From Craspedostauros australis (lineage: Eukaryota; Bacillariophyta; Bacillariophyceae; Mastogloiales; Achnanthaceae), in assembly GCA_026770025.1 (NCBI GenBank), contig JAMXDE010000020.1, forward strand, positions 558,001-622,000: a stretch of DNA of 64,000 nt. Direction: 5' to 3'. The position numbers and the translations under genes were made by a program. Shown here piece after piece: positions 45,007 to 55,206 of this stretch (positions within the stretch are counted from its first letter, which is position 1; each line of letters starts with the position of its first letter). Below the pieces are notes generated by a model. The model saw only the letters and a list, made by a program, of their open reading frames with translations. It was not told where the DNA came from and searched no databases.

Positions 45007-48000
45007 ATGAGCACGAATCCTTTCGATGGCGACGTGTCGTCATCCGCAGGGAGACGAACCAGCCGGCTGCGGCCCGGCTCCGGCAGGCCGAGAGGAGTCC
45101 CGCGGCCCAAGGCTGAAGATGCGGAACCGGCGATCTGGGCAGCCAGGAACGTGGAATGGCCGATCCCCACCGCGCTGAGCCTCAGCAACTACCAGAAGCT
45201 GCAGCAGACGAGCCGCCAGGCTGGATCGCAGCTGGGCATTGCGGAGCAGTCGTCTTCGCACGATACCAAGGCGGCGACCTCCAGCGGAGACGACCAGGCC
45301 AAGACGGACGAATCCTACTTCTCGGGCATCCTCAGCAGGGTGCTCAGCCCCACCGTGGAGACGCCCGGCGAGCAGGAGGGAACGCAAGGCAAGGAAGCGA
45401 CGCATGCGCTGCGTCCGCCTCGCAAGGCCTGCGTGGCGACGGCCAATTCGTGGATGGTGGCAGCCTTCGAAGTGCAGGGCGACGAGCCGCCATTGCGCTT
45501 GGTCAGCCGGTGGAACGTCCGCAGAACCAGCGGCGTGGATCAGTGGATGGCCTTGCCACCGCCGGTCAACGGCGACGGCCGCATCGCGCACGTCTTCTGC
45601 GATCCCACGGGCTGCCACACCCTCGTCAGCGCTCGCAACGGAGAGGCCTACTACCATCACTCGTCCGTGCGGTACCTGCAGAAGCTCTCCGGCTTCGGTC
45701 GCAACCCCGATGGCTCCTGGCCGACCCTGACGAGCGTCTCCGCCACGCAGGTCGCGCAGGAGAATGTCAACAGCAGCGGCAAGACCTCGACCAACGCCTC
45801 CAGCATTCAGAACGGCCTGTCGATCGGATCCTACGTGACGGCCATCGCCTGGGACAGAGAGCGCGGCACGGAGGGGTCCAGCAAGACGGTGCTGCTCGGC
45901 ACCGATTCCGGTGAGATCTACGAGCACGCCTTCATGTCTCCCAGCTCGACGCAGAGCGATGACAGCAAGAACAAGTTCACGCAACCTGTGCTGCTGCATC
46001 AGCTCAATTCCGACGGCGCCGTCACAGGGCTGGCATTCGAACGCCTGCGCGCGGGATTGCTCGTGATGTGCTGCACTTCCGGACGCGACAAGCGGACCCG
46101 CTTCTACACATTCTACTCGGCCAACAACAACTCCTTCCGCATGGCATTGGCGGACGAATCCTATTCCTCGTTGGTGGAGCTCCCGGGCAGCGTGGATTGC
46201 GCGGAGCTGCGCATTTGCAACGATCAAATCAGCATGGGCACGGCGACGGGCATTTACTACGGCACCATCGACCGGCAGCTGGCGGGTCCGGCATTCCTGG
46301 GCGGGGCCTTGATCATGGATTCTGGCATCCTGCCCTTCAGAGACTCCAACATCCCGGTCTCGACAGCGCTCACGCCGCATCACATCATCACCCTCTCCGA
46401 CAACAACGAGGTCCGCTTCATCAACCGTGTCGCGCAGAAGGTCATCCAGAAGGAACGCGTCGACTGGGTCTCCCAATCCACATCATCCAGCATCGATGAA
46501 ACTCGCATGGGAGTGGGCGAGCTCATCATGGACATCCGCCGTCCAGATCAGGTCTGGTTGCGCAAAGGCAGGAACCTCGTTCATATCTCGCCCACGCAGG
46601 AGGATCGCGATGTGTGGAAGTTCACGCTCTTCAAGGCCCTCGCCATGACCGTGCGATCCTCAGCAACACCACCCCCTGCGGCGGACAGGGGCGGTGTCAC
46701 CGCTTCCACCACGACGCTGCTTTCGGAGGAGGAGAAGGCGCAAGAAGGACTGTTCGAGCAAGCCAAGCTCTTGTGCACAAATGCAAGCCAAAAGGCCGTG
46801 GTGACGGCAGTTCGTGCCGAATACCATCTCTCGCAGGGTCGTGCCGAGCTGGCGGCAAAATACCTTGCTCAATGCCCACCCGTTCTGGAGCCCTTCGCCA
46901 ATTCTGCTATCCGTCTGGCGCTGCCCATGCTCGGCATCGACGATCCGCATTCCTACGGCCGATCGCAGAACGCCAAGGAATCTCTCAAATCCAACACGCC
47001 TCTGATCACCTACCTGTCCGACAAGATGCGCGTTGCCAAGAACAACGACGACAAGATGTCGTGCACCATGATCGGGGCCTGGCTTACGGAGCTCCATCTC
47101 CACCAGCGCGAAACCGAGGCATCGGCCAAGCAAGGCCTCACCACCTTCCTCACAAGTCAAGTGCAGAACATGGATGCCAAAACCATCATGAAGATCCTCA
47201 GTTCGCACGACGTCAGCGCTGCAGAATGCGCCCTGTATGCAGCCTCCAGCGGCGATCTGGCCACCGCCATCAATGCCGCATTGCACATCGGGACAGGCTC
47301 GAATGAAGGCGTTGCGGACGCTTTGCGCATCCTGAACAATGCACCTTTCGAGCTGGCGGAACCGTTGTACTACAAGCACGCGCTGACCTTGCTATCACGC
47401 GCACCGGTCATGGCAGGCAAGTCCTTCCTCTCGCGCTACACGCACGGCCTCAGCCCAACTCGAATGCTTCCATCCCTCATGCAATACGAGCGGCTTCGCG
47501 CGGAAAGGGCGGTCTCGCGCAAGATCTCGAACGTGCGCGGCATGTCGCAGTACGGATCCGACAAGAGCAGACCGAGAAACGGCAGCATAGGAGGCGTGGA
47601 AGAGTCCAAGACGATGGAGAAGATCGAGGTTGATGGTCCCGAAATGGCACTGGCCAGCGGCGGCAGCGTCGAAATCGAAGTCAAGGTGATGAATGCTGCG
47701 AGCGCCTTCGTTGACGATCCCAACATAACGGCACGCTACCTCGAGGGTGTCATCAAGCTGGGATGTCGCAGCAGCGCGATCTACAGCTTCCTCATCTCAC
47801 TTTACGTCAAACTCAACGACGAAGAACCGCTGTACAAGTTCCTTTCGGAGCATTTGCCTGGAGCAGCGGCAGTGGCGGATGCATCCCGCAGAAGTGGGTT
47901 GCATGGCCAAGACGGACTTTCGGGTCCGTTGGACATGTCGTACGCGTTGCGTGCCATCCTGGCCACAGGACGCCACTTCCGTTCCGCCATCAAGCTGTAC

Positions 48001-48783
48001 ATGGGATTCGGTATGAGACAGCAGGCGGTTGAGCTCGCATTGAAGGTGGATCCGTCGTTGGCCCGTGAGCTGGCGCAGGACAGCGTCGAGCTCGACGAAC
48101 GCAAGCGTCTCTGGTTGATGATCGCCAAGAACGCAGCATCGGAAGGCGTCGACACTGGTGAGATCGACGTCGTCTCCAAGGTCGTCTCGGTGCTGCGAGA
48201 CTGCGGTCCGGATGTTCTCTCCATTGAAGACGTGCTGCCGTTCCTGCCAGATTTCGCGCAGATTGATCAGATCAAGGACGAGATCTGCGAGGCGCTGACG
48301 TCGTACTCGTCGAAGATCGAATCATACCTGAAGGAGATGAACGATTGCGATCAAACGTGCGACTCGCTGCGAACGGAGATCCAGCGACTGAGAAATCATC
48401 GCATGGAGATGAAGGCCAACGCGCGATGCGCGATCACGAACAAGACGGTCCTCAATGCCGGCGAGCCGTTCTACGTCTTCCCATCTGGTTTCGTCGTGCT
48501 GGAAACGGCGCTGAAACGGGAGGTCATGCCACATTTGAACAACCGCCAACGCACACGCGTCGCGGAGATTGAAAGAGAGGTCAGGAACACGTCACGCAGT
48601 GCGATTTATTCCGAAGCCGCTATCGCCAAGCTGCAGACGGAGCTGGATGGTTTGATTGCCGCAGAATGCCCTTTGACCGGGTCCATCATGGTGGACAGCA
48701 TCGATCGGGGATTTGATGCCGATGGCGACTTCTCTGACTTTGGCGATCAGCAGAATGGACATGAATTTGTAGCTCACGTGTGA
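45007..48783 (+). CDS. VPS18: Vps18 (Pep3), HOPS/CORVET core subunit
   Basis: Core subunit of the class C Vps complexes that tether late endosomes and vacuoles. Intron-free, 1258 residues. The N-terminal half is a beta-propeller, containing the family segment QLNSDGAVTGLAFERLRAGL. The middle is an alpha-solenoid with a clathrin-heavy-chain-like repeat region (FLISLYVKLNDEEPLYKFLS and on). The C-terminus has the typical VLPFLPDFAQIDQIKDEICE, a coiled coil (about 1100-1138) and a RING-like region. In that region most zinc ligands are missing: CAITNKTV, FYVFPSGFVV and ECPLTG replace the CxxC, FPCGH and CxxC of the usual RING, leaving C1141 and C1221. It may fold without zinc or have lost that role. 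Confidence 0.9.
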   Translation: MSTNPFDGDVSSSAGRRTSRLRPGSGRPRGVPRPKAEDAEPAIWAARNVEWPIPTALSLSNYQKLQQTSRQAGSQLGIAEQSSSHDTKAATSSGDDQAKTDESYFSGILSRVLSPTVETPGEQEGTQGKEATHALRPPRKACVATANSWMVAAFEVQGDEPPLRLVSRWNVRRTSGVDQWMALPPPVNGDGRIAHVFCDPTGCHTLVSARNGEAYYHHSSVRYLQKLSGFGRNPDGSWPTLTSVSATQVAQENVNSSGKTSTNASSIQNGLSIGSYVTAIAWDRERGTEGSSKTVLLGTDSGEIYEHAFMSPSSTQSDDSKNKFTQPVLLHQLNSDGAVTGLAFERLRAGLLVMCCTSGRDKRTRFYTFYSANNNSFRMALADESYSSLVELPGSVDCAELRICNDQISMGTATGIYYGTIDRQLAGPAFLGGALIMDSGILPFRDSNIPVSTALTPHHIITLSDNNEVRFINRVAQKVIQKERVDWVSQSTSSSIDETRMGVGELIMDIRRPDQVWLRKGRNLVHISPTQEDRDVWKFTLFKALAMTVRSSATPPPAADRGGVTASTTTLLSEEEKAQEGLFEQAKLLCTNASQKAVVTAVRAEYHLSQGRAELAAKYLAQCPPVLEPFANSAIRLALPMLGIDDPHSYGRSQNAKESLKSNTPLITYLSDKMRVAKNNDDKMSCTMIGAWLTELHLHQRETEASAKQGLTTFLTSQVQNMDAKTIMKILSSHDVSAAECALYAASSGDLATAINAALHIGTGSNEGVADALRILNNAPFELAEPLYYKHALTLLSRAPVMAGKSFLSRYTHGLSPTRMLPSLMQYERLRAERAVSRKISNVRGMSQYGSDKSRPRNGSIGGVEESKTMEKIEVDGPEMALASGGSVEIEVKVMNAASAFVDDPNITARYLEGVIKLGCRSSAIYSFLISLYVKLNDEEPLYKFLSEHLPGAAAVADASRRSGLHGQDGLSGPLDMSYALRAILATGRHFRSAIKLYMGFGMRQQAVELALKVDPSLARELAQDSVELDERKRLWLMIAKNAASEGVDTGEIDVVSKVVSVLRDCGPDVLSIEDVLPFLPDFAQIDQIKDEICEALTSYSSKIESYLKEMNDCDQTCDSLRTEIQRLRNHRMEMKANARCAITNKTVLNAGEPFYVFPSGFVVLETALKREVMPHLNNRQRTRVAEIEREVRNTSRSAIYSEAAIAKLQTELDGLIAAECPLTGSIMVDSIDRGFDADGDFSDFGDQQNGHEFVAHV

Positions 48784-49104
48784 TCTCCCAAACAATGCTT
48801 CCTTGGATACTTTCTCTTCTGACAAGTGATGAGAATGGGCAGGCGCATGATGCCGCAACACAAGCAGACCACCGCCACTACTGTGCTCGCACCAGTAGTA
48901 CGATACATATTGTCAAAACTATCATGATGTATTACATTATATATTCGTTGGTAGTGGTCCAATGTCATTGTGGACAATGGCGCTGCGCCAATAAGTCAAC
49001 AATGAGAGGACTGCACATGTTGGAGACAGTGTTCTACTCGCAAAACACTGTTGAATAGTGGTACGAGTCGAGGACCACTCTTGCATCCGAAGGGGTTGTC
49101 TGCG
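48784..49104. other. Convergent intergenic interval with three hairpins
   Basis: ACTACTG (48877-48883) pairs with CAGTAGT (48893-48899). ACAGTGTT (49026-49033) pairs with AACACTGT (49044-49051). AGTGGT (49057-49062) pairs with ACCACT (49074-49079). It lies between the 3' ends of VPS18 (plus) and the next minus-strand gene. Confidence 0.6.
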
Positions 49105-50307
49105 CTATTGCTGTCGATCTTTCATCAGCTGCTTTGCCGAGAAGCGCTCAAATTGATGCTTGCAATGCGATGTCTGTTCCAAGGCATGCTCCGCATCCTT
49201 GCAGGGTATTTGTTCGCCTTCCAGCAAGGGCGAGAGGACTGGCAGTAATCTTTTCGCAATCGGCGTTGCGGCCGTCATGGGGTCCCCGACGGTGGGGCAT
49301 TCATCCTGACCTCTCAGATACCCATTGACGATTCTGTCAATCTCCTTTCGCAGGTCGTGCACGGCATCCTCATCCTTGTTGGATACCATGATGATCTCCA
49401 AGGCCCGCAGTTGACGTTTGATGTTGGTGACAGCCAACGCGACGCCTTCTGACAAGGTGTCTTCGCTATCCGACTGCCGCAACTCTTCGTCCGCTTTCCA
49501 ATTTCCCAAGAACTCAGTCAGCGCATCCTCCACCTCAATGGCATCATCCATGATCTGATCCAACGTGAGCGTCAGGACGGGTATCTGATCGCCCGCCTTG
49601 CGCGTGATGCTGCAGTGCCATTCCATCAAGATCTCCGCCGTTTGCTGAACATCCGCCAACGACATCGCTGGAAAATGCCTGACTTCGTCGTCGGTCATCA
49701 TGGCCAGCAACACGTCGCCGACCGCGAGCAGCAGCGGCAGGCTGACGAAGTGCACGATGAGAGAGTACTCGGCAGCATCGCCCTCCGCATCGCCGTTCCC
49801 ACCCCCGTCGTTGTCGCTTTTCCATTTTAACGGAAGGTTGCTCGTTGGCATCACCTGGATATCGGGCGCATCGCCACCGCCTTCCGCGGAGTATTTCATG
49901 ATGAGGAACTGCTTGAGATACTCCAAGCACAGCCTGCCAAATCTGCCCGGCGGTATCAGCACTCCCAGCTTGATGGGGTTGTGGGAATGGGGTGGAGCGG
50001 TGCAGTGCTCCGTGTCGTGACACACGTGCAACGCGTGCAGGACGGTTTCGTCGAAACGATTGTCCAGCCAGAGCTGGGACGAGCTGAGGGAGTCGACGTC
50101 CACTTCGCCGTTGGCGGAATCTGCCGCATCCATTCCATCTCCCATCAGCAAGCCGGGGGACACCGCCTGCCCTCTCTGCACATCGAGTCCGCGCTCGACA
50201 AGGAACAGCTGGAACAGGGATGCCAGCACCACCCAGCAGACGATCAGGATCAATCCAATGAGGATCGGCCTCGAGGATCCCTTGAGTTTGAGCATGGGTT
50301 GTGTCAT
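49105..50307 (-). CDS. Unknown type II membrane protein
   Basis: 400 residues from the ATG at 50307; the frame is open to a TTG further up. A short basic N-terminus precedes a transmembrane segment (PILIGLILIVCWVVLASLFQLFL), so the rest is probably lumenal, as in Golgi enzymes. The lumenal part contains HVCHDTEHC, GVLIPPGRFGRLCLEYLKQF, a D/G-rich loop and a helical C-terminal half (around RQLRALEIIMVSNKDEDAVH). The GVLIPPGRFGR stretch is faintly like a nucleotide-binding loop. I do not recognise a family. Glycosyl- or sulfotransferase is possible from topology only. Confidence 0.75.
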   Translation of the reverse strand: MTQPMLKLKGSSRPILIGLILIVCWVVLASLFQLFLVERGLDVQRGQAVSPGLLMGDGMDAADSANGEVDVDSLSSSQLWLDNRFDETVLHALHVCHDTEHCTAPPHSHNPIKLGVLIPPGRFGRLCLEYLKQFLIMKYSAEGGGDAPDIQVMPTSNLPLKWKSDNDGGGNGDAEGDAAEYSLIVHFVSLPLLLAVGDVLLAMMTDDEVRHFPAMSLADVQQTAEILMEWHCSITRKAGDQIPVLTLTLDQIMDDAIEVEDALTEFLGNWKADEELRQSDSEDTLSEGVALAVTNIKRQLRALEIIMVSNKDEDAVHDLRKEIDRIVNGYLRGQDECPTVGDPMTAATPIAKRLLPVLSPLLEGEQIPCKDAEHALEQTSHCKHQFERFSAKQLMKDRQQ

Positions 50308-50964
50308 ATGTTTGCTGCACGAGCGCTTGCAGAGGGTTGGCTGGACGAATAGCAGCTGGATGTGCGAGCACAAGGACTACCTCTGCAATGCAGGCATGCT
50401 CGTACGAGTAGTCGTAGTGGAGGCAATAGTAGTAGCCATCGCTGGTGGAGGTTTGCCCCTGGCTGGGTCCTCGAGGACGGTTGCTTTGGACATCTCAGAA
50501 CTCGCGCTTTGGTGTCAGTTGGTGGCGATTCCTGGGCGATGATTTCGTGTCGTTTTTGGTCGTGGTTGTGTCCTCATTCAGTTCTATTTCTATTTACAGG
50601 CATAAATTTAAGTGTGGAAATGGTCAAAACAAAACAGAAGGAGTAATTTCGTGCTGGTTTCGACAAATAGCGTTCTGCACGTCCAGCGATTGAGAGTAAT
50701 GACTCATACGATTCTAATTCTTCGACCAAAAATCGTGGGATTGCACCGTGTTGAGATCATCATGTGCCCAATTGACCATGACAACAGCGATGATCACAGG
50801 AAGACACGGAGATACGGATACTCTGTGAGAAGAGGGAAGCAACAGGGAGCAACTGCCGAAGACTCCACCAATACCTCCATCAATACCTCCATCCGCACCT
50901 ATTATACGTGCATGTACCATCATTCGTAGAATATCAGCATCTGCATCTACATCTGCATTTTGTC
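50308..50964. promoter_or_regulatory. Divergent promoter interval
   Basis: Between the minus-strand membrane-protein gene and the plus-strand TPLATE-like gene. No gene is seen. Tandem CCATCAATACCT-like units occur at 50865-50900. Confidence 0.5.
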
Positions 50965-53900
50965 ATGACTAGCTTGAACGACAATCACAGCCGCGATGGG
51001 TCGCTGGGCGTGAGCATGCATCGGGGCTCGAAGCAGGGCAACAGCAACGGCAATGGCAGGGGCAGAGGCGAAGTGGCCACGATGGGTTCACCGATGCTGC
51101 GGCAGTCCTTCCCAGCTGCGATCCTGGACCCTGCGCAGCAGCTGTCGGCGCTGCGTGACAACCATTCGGCCTATTCCGCAGTGGCAAAGTCCTGCCTCCA
51201 TCTCAGCCAGTACGCAGGCAACGGAAGCCACGCGTCGTCGGAGGACACAGGGTCGGTTCAATTCAGCTCCCTCTTTCATGATACCGCCTACGCAGAGACG
51301 ATGAACACGGTCTTTGCAGCGCTGATGGAATGCATCAAAACGCACGATGACCGACGCGCACGAATAGCGGCCTCGCGAACCCTCGCATTTATGGCCCGCA
51401 GCACGTACGCTCGCATCCGGCATTCGCCTCACCTTTTCGCCATGCGAGAGTCCGTCGTCAATCGCCTTGAGGATGATGTGGGGACCGAAGTCCCGACGGC
51501 CTTGTGCACCGCCGCTCTGGATGATCCAGACGAGGGTGTGGCGGCCACCGCGTTGGAGTCCTTGGGAATCATGACTCTATCGTCGCTCGACACGCCAGGG
51601 ACCTTGGTGGAAGATGAATTGACCAAGGAGATACTGAGCCTCACATCTGCCAAGGCAGCACCGCACGCGCCGACATTGTCGCAGATCTCCGACGAGGATC
51701 CCACAATCCCGCAGACCGAGCTGCAGAGCCGCATCTTCGGGAATGTCATCGCGCCCCGTTTGTTGCAGCTGGTTTGCAGGGCCACGGCGTTCGAGTCCTT
51801 CAAGAATGTCGAACGCATCCTACCCATGCTCACGGCCAGCTTGGTGCACCAATCCAAGGTCATGCCGCTCAAAGGCTTCGGGATGGACCGCACCACCCAC
51901 ACCAAGCGTTGGGGAGAGCTGGACTTTGTGTCCATGGTTGATGACATCATCAACGATTTGCTCATCCCCATGATGCGCTCGCACCATGCCGGCCACGTAG
52001 CCAAGACAGTTGCGCTCTGCACCATCCGATTGATCCATGCGTGCCCGCAGGCCTCCTGGATCGAACAAGCGTGCCAATGGACCTTGCTTGTGCTGCAGGA
52101 AGATTACGCGATGTCACGGGACACCGAGGCGCGCATGAGCTGCCTTGCGGCGATGCTCATTTGCTGTCGTGCGCAAGACATCGGAACGCGGTCGACAGCT
52201 CTTCGTTTCATCGCAGAGAAGCTCATCTCTGACATCCCATCCACCAAGATAGCACCGCCCAACATCTGCAGTGCAGGACTCATGCTGCAAGCCAGAGGTG
52301 TGTCGCAGTATCGAATTCCAGCAAGGGCGGCGTTGCTGGCAGAAATCTGCTTGTCATTCTTGGTGGACGGACAGGGCGGTGCGGCAATGCAAGACACTAC
52401 CAACCACAGCAAGGCATTCGATGCATTCATGAAGTCGACAACTTTCGCCAAAGCTATCAAAGAGACGCAGGATGGCAAGCCAACGGCCATTCGTGAAGAG
52501 ATCATCCTTGCATTCTGCATGGCAGCCGTGGGAGTGGGCCGTTCCTACAGACAGCCACGAAATAGCAAGAAATCCGGACACCTGGTAGTCACTTCATCGC
52601 AGGAGAACTTTGATGAATGGCAACGCATGTCCGTCTCCATCCTCAATGCCTTCGAGACCTGCGTTGGATGGGGATCGTCTCCATCGTACATGGAGGAAGA
52701 GATTACGCTGACAGTCGCGGCCCAGGCCAGCTATGTGCGCCTTGTTCAGGAACTGCTGCACGGATCGGGTCTTCTCGGCAGTGTCTCGGTGTCGCTGCGC
52801 ATGGCACCGACGGCCTCGCCACCTAACATGCTGTGGGATCAGATGGAAGAGTCAGCAGCCTTCCTTGGTCGGTTCGATGCGGTTGGATCGTCCACGTTCA
52901 TGCCGGAGCCTATCTCATCGCTCCTGCACAAGTTGGTGCAGAAGGAAATCAAAGGTCAAGGCATCGTTTCGCATCATATGCGCCTCTTTCTGTTGTCGTT
53001 GGCGGCAGATTCCTGGGTCCAGGCCAGGTATCACGCCATCCAAGGCGATTACAACTCCAGCGGCTCACAAGCATCGATATCCGCAAGTGACATTGATCTC
53101 AAGGGCGCCAAGGATCTTCTGCAGGCGCTCTCGCCACGCCGGGTCTTCAGCAAGGTGGTGGAGAGCCAGAAGGGCGAGTTCGAGCAATACACAAAGAAGA
53201 AGAAGGAGCTCTACAAGAAGTACGCTCAGGATACGGTCACGGTCTGCGTTGCGTGCATCGAGAATATTGCGCTGAGCGCATGCGACTGGAGGAAACGATT
53301 CGGCGCAAGCGATGAGACAAAGCAGATTCTGACGTCTTCGGTCATCTCGTTGCAAGGCAAATCCGGTGACGCAGAGTCTCAGGCTCCCGTCCTGCCTGTC
53401 TGCCAAGGAGCCATCGAACGCATTCAGGCGCAGTTCTCCAACCCGGATGCGTCGAATCCGGACGCACTCTCGCTATCACCTCTCGTGACGAACGTCAACG
53501 AGCTGGAACGCAGACCCGTGGTGACAGCGGCGCGATCGCAGCAGGGGCCCGATATGTACAAGCGAGGGTACCTAACCCAGATGCTGCGGCAAGTGATTGC
53601 GGGCCGCATCGATCAGGCAACGTTATCACTGCCCACTGTATACTCGCTGAATGCACCAGTCAGGAAACAGAACTTCCTCAGACTCAGCACGCCGCCACTG
53701 CCCGAGCACCGAATTTCTCCTGTATCGATGGAAAACATCCCAAGGTTTGCGTGGCTGTCAAACGTCTCGTCTGTGACGGGTGGTTCGGATGCGTCGTCAG
53801 TCATGCTGGCATACTCGATGCGCCGCAATCTCCGCTACGATGGCGAGAATGAATTCCGGCTCAGCGTCTCCATGCGGCTTCACAACACAACGCCCGTTGA

Positions 53901-54852
53901 CATCGAAAACGGCGTGCGGTTGCAAGTGGGTATCGCGCAGGAAGATACAACTTCCAGCTTGGATGCAGAGGATACGCTGTCTATGGAGATACTGGAAGCG
54001 TTGAGAAAGGCAGACGAAGCAGCGACGAGTGAAAATGTCGCATCGTTGTCGGCAACTACAACGTACAAGCACGAATTGAAGGCCGGCGATCACATCACGT
54101 GGGATGTATGCCTGGAGACTTTTCCATTGCATGGAGTGCTTTCGTTGCACCCATCGATCGTCTATCGTGACATTGAAGTAGAGCAAGCCTCCAGCGATTG
54201 GCAAGATGAAGAGAAGAAGGACAGCGACAGCAGCAAAGCCGACTCCACCGACAAGGGCAAGGCAGCATCAGGTGAGAGTGGCGGCAACAATGACAACAGC
54301 AACAAGAATGGCGACGATGAGGTCGCCAATGTTGTATTTTACGGCGAATCGTTGAGATTATCCCCGTTGATCGGTGTGCAACCCTGTCCCTTCGTCTTCT
54401 TTCGTGATGGCAGCGGCGACATCGAAACTTTCCGGTTCCTGTGGTCCAGAATGCCGCATCAAATACACCCATTGCGATTGGTCAAGTACTCTCAAAGCGA
54501 AACAAGTGCGGACGATGAGAACTATCCAGTTCACAACGACGCAAGGCGAATCGCCGCGATATCATCCGTGCGGTTCGGAGGTGAATCCATCCCCCGAGGC
54601 CAAGTCACGCGGCTCTGGGCCTTCATGTCGCTGCAAGGGCAGCGCGTGTTTTGCGTGTTGGCGCATTCTGCGGAGGCCGGGTCTGCCAAATCCAGCAGTG
54701 GCATGGAGCCGACGTTGCACATCCGTTCCGATGATGTTCGGCTGATGCAGTGTCTGGTGGGGACCAAATGGGCCCGCGCAGCGACCGTGTCGGCGTTGGT
54801 GCCGCACTTGCAACCAGCTCCGATCAAGGAGACCTCCAGAGGCTCCGTGTAA
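50965..54852 (+). CDS. Large HEAT-repeat/appendage coat protein, TPLATE-like (TSET complex)
   Basis: Intron-free, 1295 residues. The first 900 residues are helical solenoid of HEAT type (for example AALMECIKTHDDRRARIAAS and ALDDPDEGVAATALESLGIM). The segment THTKRWGELDFVSMVDDIIN resembles the conserved RSKW..SMVD region of plant TPLATE. The C-terminal 300 residues form beta-sandwich-like appendage domains (RLSVSMRLHNTTPVDIENGV, then YGESLRLSPLIGVQPCPFVF and FRFLWSRMPHQIHPLRLV), the order found in beta-adaptin, COPI beta and TPLATE. TSET is an ancient adaptor-like coat, patchily retained among eukaryotes. The match is by pattern only; a divergent beta-COP or AP beta subunit is the alternative. 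An acidic, lysine-rich low-complexity loop lies at about 1080-1120. Confidence 0.6.
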   Translation: MTSLNDNHSRDGSLGVSMHRGSKQGNSNGNGRGRGEVATMGSPMLRQSFPAAILDPAQQLSALRDNHSAYSAVAKSCLHLSQYAGNGSHASSEDTGSVQFSSLFHDTAYAETMNTVFAALMECIKTHDDRRARIAASRTLAFMARSTYARIRHSPHLFAMRESVVNRLEDDVGTEVPTALCTAALDDPDEGVAATALESLGIMTLSSLDTPGTLVEDELTKEILSLTSAKAAPHAPTLSQISDEDPTIPQTELQSRIFGNVIAPRLLQLVCRATAFESFKNVERILPMLTASLVHQSKVMPLKGFGMDRTTHTKRWGELDFVSMVDDIINDLLIPMMRSHHAGHVAKTVALCTIRLIHACPQASWIEQACQWTLLVLQEDYAMSRDTEARMSCLAAMLICCRAQDIGTRSTALRFIAEKLISDIPSTKIAPPNICSAGLMLQARGVSQYRIPARAALLAEICLSFLVDGQGGAAMQDTTNHSKAFDAFMKSTTFAKAIKETQDGKPTAIREEIILAFCMAAVGVGRSYRQPRNSKKSGHLVVTSSQENFDEWQRMSVSILNAFETCVGWGSSPSYMEEEITLTVAAQASYVRLVQELLHGSGLLGSVSVSLRMAPTASPPNMLWDQMEESAAFLGRFDAVGSSTFMPEPISSLLHKLVQKEIKGQGIVSHHMRLFLLSLAADSWVQARYHAIQGDYNSSGSQASISASDIDLKGAKDLLQALSPRRVFSKVVESQKGEFEQYTKKKKELYKKYAQDTVTVCVACIENIALSACDWRKRFGASDETKQILTSSVISLQGKSGDAESQAPVLPVCQGAIERIQAQFSNPDASNPDALSLSPLVTNVNELERRPVVTAARSQQGPDMYKRGYLTQMLRQVIAGRIDQATLSLPTVYSLNAPVRKQNFLRLSTPPLPEHRISPVSMENIPRFAWLSNVSSVTGGSDASSVMLAYSMRRNLRYDGENEFRLSVSMRLHNTTPVDIENGVRLQVGIAQEDTTSSLDAEDTLSMEILEALRKADEAATSENVASLSATTTYKHELKAGDHITWDVCLETFPLHGVLSLHPSIVYRDIEVEQASSDWQDEEKKDSDSSKADSTDKGKAASGESGGNNDNSNKNGDDEVANVVFYGESLRLSPLIGVQPCPFVFFRDGSGDIETFRFLWSRMPHQIHPLRLVKYSQSETSADDENYPVHNDARRIAAISSVRFGGESIPRGQVTRLWAFMSLQGQRVFCVLAHSAEAGSAKSSSGMEPTLHIRSDDVRLMQCLVGTKWARAATVSALVPHLQPAPIKETSRGSV

Positions 54853-55206
54853 ATGAAGGAAAGTTCGGATGCCGTACGTACTGGTGAACTAGCGACGATC
54901 AGTATGCGTGATGTACTCCAGAAAAGAGAGAGAGAGAGAGAGATGTATTTGTGAGTCGGCCCATGAGCTGAGTATTCAACTATTATTTGAGCCATTCAAC
55001 TGTACAACTCGACGGTATTCGACTGAATCATATTGAGCTCGATTGATTGAAACTGGACTTCATCTTGCCGTTGCGGGGCTGCGTTGGACGCACAACTCGA
55101 TGGTATCCTCCTGTTGTATTAAGACTATTGTAAGAGCATATCCGATTTAGCATTCGCACATTCGTGCCACAACGAAAAAGGAAACACGATCGCTGCCTGG
55201 TCTCTG
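54853..55206. other. Convergent intergenic interval
   Basis: Between the TPLATE-like gene (plus) and an unknown minus-strand gene. An (AG)n run lies at 54925-54942. No strong hairpin was seen here, unlike other convergent intervals. Confidence 0.55.

Noticed and set aside
45040-46476. 478-codon antisense frame inside VPS18
   Set aside because: Shadow of the VPS18 coding frame, with no independent support.
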